A program made the translations under genes and the position numbers. Under the pieces are notes generated by a model. It was not told the origin of the DNA. It searched no databases and saw nothing but the letters and a program-made list of their open reading frames with translations. Shown one piece after another: positions 34,963 through 44,966 of a DNA stretch of 64,000 nt. This DNA comes from Auricularia sp. M13 (taxonomy: Eukaryota > Basidiomycota > Agaricomycetes > Auriculariales > Auriculariaceae), in assembly GCA_037042915.1 (NCBI GenBank), contig CM073198.1:3100001-3164000 (forward strand). The letters are read 5' to 3'. Each line of letters begins with the position of its first letter. Position 1 is the first letter of the stretch.

Positions 34963-37396
34963 CGAATGTGCTACTGTCCTCCAGCAGTATGTATTGCGGA
35001 TAGAGGTGCATGGGAATCAGACGGGATTGGTTATAATTCCATGAGTAGCACAGTCGATCACTCGTGAGCGCGTGAAAGCTGCGGGAAGGCCGGTCTTTGC
35101 ACTTGGAAGTGAACATGAGTCAGAAGTATAACTCTCGTATCCGTCGCGGTCTTGCAGACATCGTTCTGAACTTCTCTGCGTCTGTGAGAAAAACGCGTGG
35201 TTGCATTCGACGTTCGCAAGCTAATCTGGAGGATGCAGGAGCGCACGTGACCGTTGTGCCGAAGGTCTGTGGCACGAGCGGTCGCATTTGCTTGGGTTGT
35301 CTGTAGTCTAGAACAGTGCGATAAGATCCCTCGGCTCAGTTTGCAGATGTGAGTGAGGTTCCGAGCAGTAACATTCTCGGAGGGCGATATGCTAGCCTGT
35401 TCCTTCCGCGCCATCATGTGCTGCCTCCATGCACGCAGACACTTGGACTCGGATAATATGCAAGAACGAAGCATGCGCCAGCGAGAGTCAATGGTGTGTG
35501 AAACAATAACTGTCGGTGGCAAGCCAGGGGTTTGACCGATCCGGCGAGAGGCGTATCGCGGCCCGTGCCATATCTCATCCTCTGCCGCGGCGAACGCAGT
35601 CGACCACTTTCGCGCAACTGTACCACAAGTCTCGATGCGAAGTGCCGAGGCAGACGAGAGCAACGAGCCGTAGGGGCTTTGGAAGTTGGCGAAACTGGTA
35701 ACGTCATAGGGTTGACGATGAGAAACGGTTCTGAACCAAGCCATAGACACGGGAATGATCAAAGGAAAGGCTGCAGAGCTCAAGTTGACCGTAGACAGCC
35801 ACGGGATGCATGAAATGCTGTCGTTATCTGACGGTGCAGTCACCAGCGTCCAGCCTTTGATGCGCGACCTTGACAAAGAGTGCCCACATTCTTGTCCGCG
35901 GTGGCAAGACACATCATTGACCCAAGGGATTTTAACATTGCTGAGTGTTCCCTTTGAGTGCTGGAGATTTCTTGACGCTTGGGTGGTTTTAATTTCAGGC
36001 TGTTTCCAAGCTCATAGAGATCTTGGCCATCCTGGACCGCACGAAAGTGGCGTAGGCAGGAACTCGAGCACTCAGACATGCGCCCAAGAACTTCTGACTC
36101 GCCATAACCATAGGCTCTGAGATTGGACCAGGGCACTGTCTGAACGCCCTCAGGGAGCTAGAGACGGCGGTGCTTCGATGCGGCTGCTCCTGCGTCTTGG
36201 TTCTTGGATATCTTCGGCTGACGCCTTTGCGAGCTAGGGAATGAGGTCACACAGCTGATGCGTCTGAGGGAGGTCGACTTGACTCGGTCACTGGCGTCAG
36301 CGGAGCAGTCCTCTCGGCTCCGCCGCTGCCAGTCAACCGCTCTCAATAGTCTCCGCGTGCTTCTCCCTTTGTTCCCCTTCTGTCCTGCCGATCAGCCCTG
36401 CCTGCTAGAGACGTCAATAGGCTCGAGTATTTGTAAACGCACTCGCACCTTTTTGCGACTCTACTCTGCCACACTGGCAGCAATGGGCTTCAATAGCAGC
36501 AGACTGTGGCCAACAACGTACTACTTGGGAATTGTGCTCGCTGTAGACCCCGTGCGATCAGCGATTCCCTCTGACATGAGCCAATGAGACCTGCCTCGGC
36601 CGCCAGCACAAATTGTTTGTCTCCTTGCCCTGCGAAGGAAGATGGCCACACCCTCCCCTCATCGGCGGAGGATACAAATTCTTCGGGCTGTACCCGATTT
36701 GCCGATTTCCCTACGCAACGCTCATGCTCGAGGCTGGCTAGGCAGAGGGCAATAATGTCTGCAGCCGGCCAGGAAGCCCTACTGAAAGACATGTTTTGGG
36801 ACGCCTCCCGGGTTTGTATTTCCGGCCTTTGGTCTTGCTCAACTTGCCCCAGCGCCCTAGTTGAACATACATCAGCAACAGTACTGCTGCAATGTCGATC
36901 CGGGACGATACCGTGATCACCAACCCTTTTCTTGGTGCCCCATTTTTCTGCTCAACGGATGCCTTGATCGCATCCATGTGGGGGGTTTTATATGAAGAGT
37001 TGCCCTTTGTTCCACAAAAGGTAATGCTCGGTATTTATAAGGACGCGTGCCGTTTCCGGGCTTCTCCGCGATCCGAAGTTACGTTCGCGGGATCGGAAAT
37101 GAAGATCTCTCCGCCTGCGCTGCACGAGAGCCCCCTTCAAAATCACGTCGGGCTTCAAATGAAATCTTCTTGTGACGCTTTGCTTGGGCTGGCCCTGCGT
37201 TCCGTGCATCCGAGCTGCACTGCTGTCCGGCTCGCCGCCTGAGCGCCGAGTCAGATGTTTAATCCCCCCGATAAGGTTATTCGATCCGCCTCCGGGTGCT
37301 ACAAAAGGCGCCGCCGCCCCCTTCATCCGCGCTCCCCCCTCCGTTCCTCTCTTTTCCTCTTTCTTCCCCCGGTCCTCTCGCTGCCATCGCTTTGCC
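34963..37396. other. Long region without a confident gene
   Basis: A 284-codon minus-strand open frame (35058-35912) is long for non-coding DNA, but its composition (rich in Ser, Arg, Thr, His, Cys) and lack of any motif argue against a normal gene. No start context, exon partner or family was found. The rest holds only short frames. The segment just before 37397 has a weak TATA-like element (TACAAAA near 37300) and pyrimidine-rich sequence that suits the promoter and leader of the next gene. Confidence 0.35.
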
Positions 37397-37837
37397 ATGT
37401 CCGCCGACCACGCGAGAAGCAGTGCTGGACCCGTGCGTCCTGAGCGCCGATCGAGGCATGCAGGGGCGCAGACAGTCATGTACAGACTCGTCCGCCCCCC
37501 GCGCATTGTGCCTGCTACCCAGCCTCGTCGCATCCTTGGAGAGATTGAGTGGTGGAAGGTCGTTTCGGGCCAGGAACCGGAGCCCATCTACGACCCGAGT
37601 ACGCTGGTTGTCGAGCACTTTCGTCGCCACGCTGCTGCACGAGACTCGTCGTCGTCTCCGCCGTCGTCCCCCATTGTGAGTCCCCGTTAATATAGTTCGC
37701 AGTGATTATGGGATCTCATTTATCATGCCTAGCTCGCTACTCCACGCGAGGACGACCAGGACGATACTCGTTCGCCACCCAGTTCCCCAACGTCTCCGAT
37801 GCGCGAGCAGTCCTTCGATTTCCCCCCTCGAAACTGA
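37397..37837 (+). CDS. Small conserved-looking hypothetical protein
   Basis: Two exons join in phase: 37397-37675 and 37733-37837, with an intron starting GTGAGT and ending CCTAG, giving 127 residues. The N-terminus is basic (MSADHARSSAGPVRPERRSR). The centre reads RRILGEIEWWKVVSGQEPEP. The C-terminus is Ser/Pro-rich and acidic (REDDQDDTRSPPSSPTSP) and ends SFDFPPRN. Exon 2 is chosen in this frame because its composition continues the Ser/Pro tail and the phase fits. The 'IEWWKV..GQ.EP' block reminds me of small uncharacterised Agaricomycete proteins; function is unknown. Confidence 0.62.
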
Positions 37838-39693
37838 CTCGAAAATTTGGATTATCATTCGTCTTCGTCTTCACTATACGCGCGTCCTTCGTTCTTCATC
37901 GCTTCCTGCATTCCATCGCTCGCTTGTACACCTCATGTACCAATTGTTGCGCCGTCCCTCGGTTCATATGGGCTCCGGTTGCTGTATCAGACGGCCTGTA
38001 CGATGCTATGTAGTGTGGCAGTCGCGCTTTGTACCAATACCGACGCTGTTTGCTGTGGTAACTTGGACGTTCACGCCGTCGCCGATTTCTACGTAGACAT
38101 TCAAACATCTATCCAGAATTTAGCTCAACGGACTGGATTACTATACCAGCGCCCCACAGTGAGCGGAGGCACGTCAGTTACAATAGGGCACTTCCGTCAA
38201 AGATGATGCCGGACGACGGAACTCGACTATGCACCAGCGAATGGACCTCGAAACAGCTTGCGCCCTCGAATTATGATGCAGCATCCAAGAATGATGCCGT
38301 GCTCATCGCCCTCCGGATGAGAAGGGGATGCACGAAGATGAGAACCCCCTGGATCGCATGCAACGACGAACCCCTTCCTGATTTGGCAGTCACAGCCCGG
38401 GGAGCTGGAGACTGTCTTGCATGAGGCAATCTCAGTAAACACAGCTCGTGACGTCCACGCCACTCCCATCTCTGGAGATCCAAGCGATGAAGCTTCAACG
38501 GTGGACGTGGAAGGTGTGGAACAACAGCGATGGTTTGCAGCGACCCCAGGGAATCTACTAGCAAGCAGTGCCTTACGCCGACGAGCTGAGAAATTGTGGA
38601 AGGGAAGATCCTTGCGCATGGAAGATCCAGGGCGCGTAGGGACAGCACATGATCATCGTTTCGGTCGCAGCAGTTCTCCTCATGAACGCCGTTCGATGTT
38701 AGTTCCCGCACTGGGAAGGACAGTCGCCGGTCTGACGCCCGGGATGTCGAACTCGAAGGCGGCTTTCTCAGCCGTGGATTTCAAGTAATAGGCCTCGAGC
38801 TCCAATGAAAAATGCTGCTTGCGCATTCCTTTGAAGAGGTGATGAAATACGTCGGAGCAGCGACGCGGGAGGAGTTGCACGTGCATTCATCTGGCCTCAA
38901 ATAACCTCCGCTATCAGAGGTGCCGATTTGGCAGCTGTGGCCCGGCTATCCGGTCCCCACGCAATTCAGGGTCGGCGCACGCGGCGGTGATTACACCCTC
39001 TGACTAACGGGCACAGTCGGCACAAGACGAAAGATACCGCGGCGGCATTGTGCACTCCCCCGACGCGACGCGTTCGTGACATGTCAGTGACACCAGTGCG
39101 TTACGTTCAGAAACCAGCAGCGTGTTCACGCAATTGTCGGACTTCCAGAGGTCCAGAGGGGTTTCTCAAGGGCACGACAGAAGTCACAGAACATAGTCGG
39201 GATCATGATTAAGGAACGCGCAAGAGGGGCATCCGTACAGACGCCGATCAGACAGAGATAAACCACCCTCCGCCGCGGCGTCGAAGACAGTTCTGGCGAG
39301 GAAGCCCAGACGGCGTCTGAACAAGATCTGACCTCAGGACCGCAGTAAAACTCAGCCAGGGTCCTATTTGCTATTGTTTGCTTATGTATGATTTATCCTC
39401 TCTGGCAGGTGTCCATAACAGTAAGGGCTGCTACTGCATCATTCTCTTCTTGAAACTCACACACACAAGCGGGGATCAGTGCTAATAATGTCTTGAGGCT
39501 GCGTTAAAGTTTCATGTACAACGGAAAAACATAGTGCATGGCAAGTGCGAGTACACCTTAGGATTTTAAGGCTATAATAAGTACAAAAATATTATGAAGA
39601 TGGTGGTGCTTGACGCCTGTTGGCTACTAAGTATTGAGAAATGGCAATTGATCTGGGTTGAGGATTTGGCCGTCCGTCGGGATATTGGCGCCT
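37838..39693. other. Intergenic, no gene recognised
   Basis: Only short or overlapping open frames without motifs are present on either strand. The AT content rises after about 39350. It may be decayed repeat DNA, given the dispersed repeat that follows. Confidence 0.3.
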
Positions 39694-40017
39694 GGTCCGT
39701 GCGCATAATCCCGCCGGTTCATATACCCTCCGGCATCCTGCCGAACAACTCATACTTACCTTGATGGCGTGTGTGCCTTCACGTACTTGCGCACACGGTG
39801 CGAGTGAGTCGCGCATAGCACGGCGACGAACCCCAGCCATAACGCTGCTCGCTCGTGCTGTCCTCGGTGATGCCGGGGGCACCGTCCCAATCTTTGCCTG
39901 TCCCATTCTGGCCTTCGGGCTGGGTGGGCCCTCCTTTCTTTTCTTTTCCTTTGTGGACTTCGATGTGGTCAGCCAGTTTGGCAAAGTACCCAGCGAGTGT
40001 GCAAAAGAAATGGAAAC
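39694..40017 (+). repeat. Dispersed repeat, copy 1
   Basis: About 324 bases nearly identical to 52313-52632, same orientation, 12.6 kb apart. Similarity begins at GGTCCGTGCGCA and stops shortly after AAAGAAATG. Both copies hold CATATACC and, on the minus strand, a strong donor-like site (ATCAAG then GTAAGTATGAG). This hints that the unit is a fragment of a spliced, minus-strand transposon gene. Open frames differ between copies because of a 2-base length change in the pyrimidine tract near 39930-39955. The element class is unknown. Confidence 0.8.
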
Positions 40018-40637
40018 GAGAACGAGTCAGTTGCTTTCCCAAATCTATATACATGTGCCTCGTCCACATCTTCAACCTGGAATCGGCGACTGCGCGGTCA
40101 CCTACTGGGAGTTCGGTTGTGAATGTTTCGATGGCTGTATCTACTCTTCGTATGTACCGTACCGTAAGCCCTGACCTACAGTTGAAACGTACTCCACCTT
40201 GGGGCGAGTGGTAGGCGCTTCCACGTCGATACTGTACTCGCAATGCTCAGCGCTCAGATACTGTGAGTTGGATGAATTAACAACGAGCAGTCAGTTCAGC
40301 TTCAGCAGCAGCAGCACTCACAATCTTATCCTGCAGCGCGCTGTAATACTTACGTCTATTCTGACGACTTGTACATGTGCTTGTACGATACCGAAGTGTA
40401 TGTAGATGTCTTTTTTCAGACTCAGGATGGCCAGGGAGCGGTGAAGGGTCCTTGTTTATGAGTGGCAGTGCCAGGAAGCCAGGCGCGTTCGGTCACGGTG
40501 CGGGCGCTTGTCCGCAAGGCTTGCCGCTCTCCACGTCGCGTCCAACGCGTTTGTGGCAGGCCCGCTTACTCGCTGTCTTAGCGCCCCTCCGACACTCTCT
40601 GCTACCTCAATCACTACCATAATCCTGCCTTGCTGCT
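40018..40637. other. Intergenic, promoter of the F-box/WD40 gene
   Basis: No gene. It contains a short (CAG)n run near 40300 and a pyrimidine-rich leader before ATG 40638. Confidence 0.35.
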
Positions 40638-42770
40638 ATGCCTAGCAAGAAGAACACGCAGGGGACCGAGAGCGGCCACAGCACTCGTAGCAGTCTGCAC
40701 AAACTCTTTGGTTCGGTCCTCGGCTCCTCTGCAAGCGCAGACTCTGGTATGAGCTCCAGCGACGCCGGCTTCTCCTGGCACCGTTCGGGCAGCTCGTCGA
40801 GGCCGCTGACGCGGGCGCCGTCGCCAGCAATAAGCGACGATTTTTCGGTCGTATTACACCCGACGCGCGAGGACGACGATGCAGTGCGGACACACTCTGA
40901 GCTCTACGAGCGCATGCGGTCGCGCGTCTCTGTCGACGTGCCCGGCTGCGCGCCCATGCTGCAGCGGTCTGGAACGCGGTCACCAAAGCACATTTTCCCG
41001 CGCATCTGGAACTCCATTTCTTCGCAGCGCAAGGACGCTCTGGGTACCATCCGCTCGAAGAGGAGGGGCAAGCGACGCGCCCTGGTTGACGAGAACGGCA
41101 ACCTTCTCCCCTTGGATGGCGAGGAGGGCGAGTTGATCGACGACGAGGCATGCTTCGTCGAGCAGGTCGAGCCTGTCCCGGGAATCGGTGCGGTTCGCAG
41201 TGCTTTCTGATCATTTCTAATCGTACACCTAGACATTATCTCGCTGCTGCCTGTCGAAATCGCGTTATACACGCTGCTGTTCCTCGACTTCAAGTCCCTG
41301 CTCAACTGTTACATGGTGTGCCGCTACTGGTGCCAAATCACGAGCGACAACCTGGTATGGCGTGACCTGTTCTACCGCCAGCAAGGCTGGCGCATCAACC
41401 GCTCCATCGTCGACGAGGAGCTTGCAGCATTGGCGAGCCCCGGTGCCAGCGCAGAGCACGCGATGATCGGCGCGGTGCCTATTGAACCGCCTTCGCCGCC
41501 GCGCCAGCCCCGAGTTAGCATGGTGCAAACACACAGCCGCGCGAGCATTCTGTTCGAGCCGGCAACGGAGACCAAGAGACCGACGCATTCATTGGCCATG
41601 GACTGGAGGGCGCTCTACAAGACGCGTCTCGCTCTGCACCGCGCGTGGCAAGCCGGCCAGCCGCAGGTGTCCACGATCACAGGCCATGATGACAGGCAAA
41701 TGCGCAATTGCTTAGCGTGTCTTCGCTCAGGCTAATATTAGTTTGCAGCGTTTACTGCATTGAACTCGACTCGGACAAGATCGTCACTGGTTCCCGCGAC
41801 AAGACGATCAAGATCTGGAGCTTGCGGACGCTTAGGCTGCGGCAGACGCTTACAGGGCACGAAGGCAGCGTGCTATGCCTCAAGTTTGAGCGCTCGGGCT
41901 TCATGGTCTCGGGCAGCAGCGACCGCTCGATCCTCGTGTGGGACCTGCACAAAGGCGTGCGCACGGCGAAGCTTGTCGGCCACACGGGCGGCGTGCTCGA
42001 CATCCGCATCGACAGCAAGTGGATCGTCAGCTGGTGGGTCCCCTTGCTCTTTTGCTGTCAATTTTCGACGGGCCGCTGAAGTTTTCTGGGCCCCTAGTTC
42101 GAAAGACGCCACGATCCGTGTGTGGTCGCGCAAGACGCTCGAGCAGCACTGCATGCTGCTCGGGCACGACGGGCCCGTGAACTCGATCGGGCTGCAGGAC
42201 GGCAGGATCCTGAGCGCGAGCGGCGACGGGAACATGATCCTGTGGGACATTGCCACGCAGACGCGCGTGCGCACCTTCCCGGGACACGACCGCGGGCTCG
42301 CCTGCATCGAGTTCAAGGTGCGCGCACAGTTTCTCATCTCCATCGCTGCTCGCCGCTCTGACGCATCTCACACACGCGCAGGGCGACATCATCGTGTCCG
42401 GCGCGAACGACGCGCTCATCCGCGTGTGGAGCGCGTCGAAGGGCGAGTGTCTGATGACGCTCGGCGGGCACGACTCGCTCGTGCGCGCGCTCGCGTACGA
42501 CCCGCCGTCCGGCCGGCTCGTCAGCGCCAGCTACGACACGACGCTCAAGGTCTGGGACCTCACCAAGGGCAAGCTGGTGCACAACTTCAAGGACATCCAC
42601 TCCAGCCACATCTTCGACGTCAAGTTCGACGCGTCGCGTATCATCAGGTTCGTCTTGTTGCCGGCGGCTACGTATCATATTCACTGACAGTCTTGAAAAG
42701 CACCTCTAACGCGGACCAAGTCAAGGTCCTCACCTTTTTGCCCGACGTCGACACGTCGGTCTTTCTGTAG
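40638..42770 (+). CDS. F-box/WD40-repeat protein, SCF substrate adaptor
   Basis: About 640 residues in roughly six exons. The N-terminal about 190 residues are Ser-rich and basic. An exon junction (GAATCG then GTGCGG...CACCTAG) leads into the F-box: DIISLLPVEIALYTLLFLDF, KSLLNCYMVCRYWCQITSDN, VWRDLFYRQQGW. Seven WD40 repeats follow, for example SDKIVTGSRDKTIKIWSLRT, GFMVSGSSDRSILVWDL, KDATIRVWSRKTL, GRILSASGDGNMILWDI, DIIVSGANDALIRVWSASKG and RLVSASYDTTLKVWDLTKG. The order resembles beta-TrCP, Met30 and fission yeast Pof1/Pof11, which recruit phosphorylated substrates to SCF ubiquitin ligases. Which orthologue it is cannot be settled here. It ends DVDTSVFL. Confidence 0.93.
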
Positions 42771-43246
42771 CCATCGCACTGTATTTATCTCCGTCACCAT
42801 CGCCGTAGATGCCTGTCAGCTCTCGCTATCGCCTCCACTCCCTCGCGAACTCTCTTTCTTGTGGACTATGAGTACCAAGACGGCCCGGCGCCCTCTTGCA
42901 TATGTATTCTTGCCGCCATACCATAGATACCTCGATCGCGTTTTCTGCATTGTAATACAATCTAGAGTGGGGTCGGTCCATGAATGTGTGTGGTGGTAAC
43001 GGAGGGGGGGACGAGGACGAGGACGAGGCGGGGGGTGAGAGAACGATAGCAAGAATTCAATAAGCTAGCAGGACAGGGGCCTGGGTGCGCCGCCGGTTTT
43101 TATCGACGCGCGGCGCGTCCCCTCCCTGCATTATACAGGTTGCCTTTCCGATACAACGCTGGGCGGGTGTAATCTACTTGCGACCAAAAAGAAGAGCGTA
43201 ACGAGCGTGTTGCGCGCGGGCGGCCAATCCAGTGGCAGGCACCGGG
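42771..43246. other. Intergenic between convergent genes
   Basis: Contains 3' untranslated sequence of both neighbours and a purine-rich GAGGAC repeat tract (about 43012-43030). No gene. Confidence 0.4.
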
Positions 43247-44891
43247 CTATGTGAAGAGATGCATCTGGCGGTTGTGCTTGACGGTGACGGCCTCGAGCTG
43301 CGTCGTCCGGTTGGGCATCTTCTCCCAGATGGGGTCCACATCGGGCCCGTCCAGGTCGCCCGCGCCGTCCCAGCCCCAACACCACACTAGTAAAGTCAGA
43401 AGCGGATAACGGGCAAAGGCAGGGACACATACCGTATTCGGGTCCCGGTTTGAACTCCAGCTCCTCGCTCTCCTCTTCGACAAACAGCCGGTCGTGCGGG
43501 CCGAACCACGAGCGGTCCTGCGGGTCGGTGCGCGGGTCGTCGGGCAGGCCGCCGAGGCGGGCGTAGCCGCGGATGGCGGTGAGGTTGCGGCGGGTGGGGT
43601 GGATGATGTCGAACACCTTCTTGTCGTAGGCGAGCTTGACGCGCGGGACCATGATGATGCGGCCGTATCCGGTCGCCCAGTAGTCGTTGCCGATGAGCGA
43701 GCACTCGGACGCCGAGCACTCGCCGTCGACGAGGCGGGCCATGCGGAAGCGGACGTGGGGGACGTTGTAGATGGGCGCGGGGTCGAGGATGGCGATGCCG
43801 TTCCAGCAGGACTGGACCTGGATGGGCAGGTGGTGCTGGAAGCGCTGGGACGAGTCCGGGTGGTGGAAGACGGCCTCGAAGGGGGCGTTCTCGAGCGCGG
43901 TGCCGTTGATGTCGCGGGCGACCCAGTTGTCGTAGAAGACGGGGGCGCCGATCTCGTCGTGGAACATGTAGTCGGCTGCGCAGGTGATGCCTGCGTTCTG
44001 GCGGCGCGACTGCCAGATGAGCTCGAGCACGTCGTCGACGCAGGGCAGGATGTCGTTCATGAAGATGATGCTGTCGAAGAACTCGCCCTCGGCGTCGCGC
44101 AGCTCGTGCAGCGGGACGAGGGCAGCGTTGCGGACCTCTGCGAGATACTCGATGCGGTGGTTGAAGGCGCCGCGGGTGCGCTGGGAGGTGCGGATGGTGA
44201 CGCGCATGCCGACTGCGCGTGTGAGGGCGTCGAATATGCGCAGGAGCGCCTTGGTCTGGTCTGTGGATCCGTTCTCGTAGATGGAGACGAAGACGTTGTG
44301 GTAGCCGAGGATGGCGGCGATGCGGAAGAGGGTGGAGAAAATGTCGGGGATAACGTCGAAGGAGTTGTAGAGGTTGATGGCGAAGAAGTACTTGTGCTCG
44401 GGCATGGCAGCGAGCTCCTTGCGGACGAGCTGGATGTGGTCCGCCTCCGGCTCTGCGAACGGGTTCCAGTTCTGCAGCGGCGAGCGGTACGGCGGCTGGT
44501 GGCCGATGAGCGGGGCGTAGCGCATCTGGGCCTGCTGGACGTATAAGGGCTGGGAGTGGCGGGTGCATTCCTTGGTGTGGTGTGAGCTGAGGCTGGTGAG
44601 CAGCTCGAGGATGCGGAAGCGCTGCTCTGGGGTGGGCAGCGGGATGGACTGCCTGCCGGAGAAATGGTACGGGCGGAAAGCCTTTGAGGATGAGCCCTGC
44701 CATGTGCCTGCTGGCTGCGACTGGGGCGTAGAGTAGGGTTAGCGGTTAAAGACTGTGATGGACATGGGACACACCGAGGACGAGTAGAACAGCGGGGCCA
44801 GCAGAAAGCCAACGAGCAGGCCGACGGCGACGGGGGGCCCGTAGCGGCGGGCATAGGTCTGGAGCGGGTGTTCGCGGTGCCTGTCGCGCAT
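43247..44891 (-). CDS. CAP59-type (Cmt1) alpha-1,3-mannosyltransferase-like type II Golgi protein
   Basis: A glycosyltransferase of the family that includes Cryptococcus Cmt1 and CAP59 (Pfam CAP59_mtransfer). Exon 1 begins at ATG 44891 and carries a short cytosolic tail and a membrane anchor (PPVAVGLLVGFLLAPLFY). It splices at TCG/GTGTGT to SQPAGTWQGSSSKAFRP. The catalytic domain has KYFFAINLYNSFDVIPDI, VFVSIYENGSTDQTK, VTIRTSQRTRGAFNHRIEYL, AEVRNAALVPL, FMNDILPCVDDVLELIW, CAADYMFHDEIGAPVFYD and IQVQSCWNGIAILDP. The last intron (G then GTATGT...CACTAG) leads to VWCWGWDGAGDLDG and the stop at 43247. About 460 residues. It shares a 75-base divergent promoter with an SGNH-fold secretory protein. 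The acceptor glycan is unknown. Confidence 0.9.
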
Positions 44892-44966
44892 GATGGTTGA
44901 GCGGAAAGGAGGTGGGGGGAGCGGAGTCCGAGACGGCCCACTACTAGGACCTGGCACTTGCACTCG
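44892..44966. promoter_or_regulatory. 75-base bidirectional promoter/leader
   Basis: This is all the DNA between the divergent start codons of the CAP59-type gene and the SGNH-fold gene. It must hold both leaders or core promoters, unless one start is misassigned. No TATA box was seen. Confidence 0.6.

Noticed and set aside
39761-40010. Plus-strand open frame (MACVPSRTCAHG...) shared by both repeat copies as a conserved gene
   Set aside because: Sharing reflects the repeat itself; the frame is broken differently in copy 2, and the stronger splice signal is on the other strand.
43494-44546. 350-codon plus-strand open frame antisense to the mannosyltransferase
   Set aside because: It lies wholly opposite a well-supported gene, is a Val/Asp/Glu/Gly-rich mirror of GC-rich codons, and has no motif.
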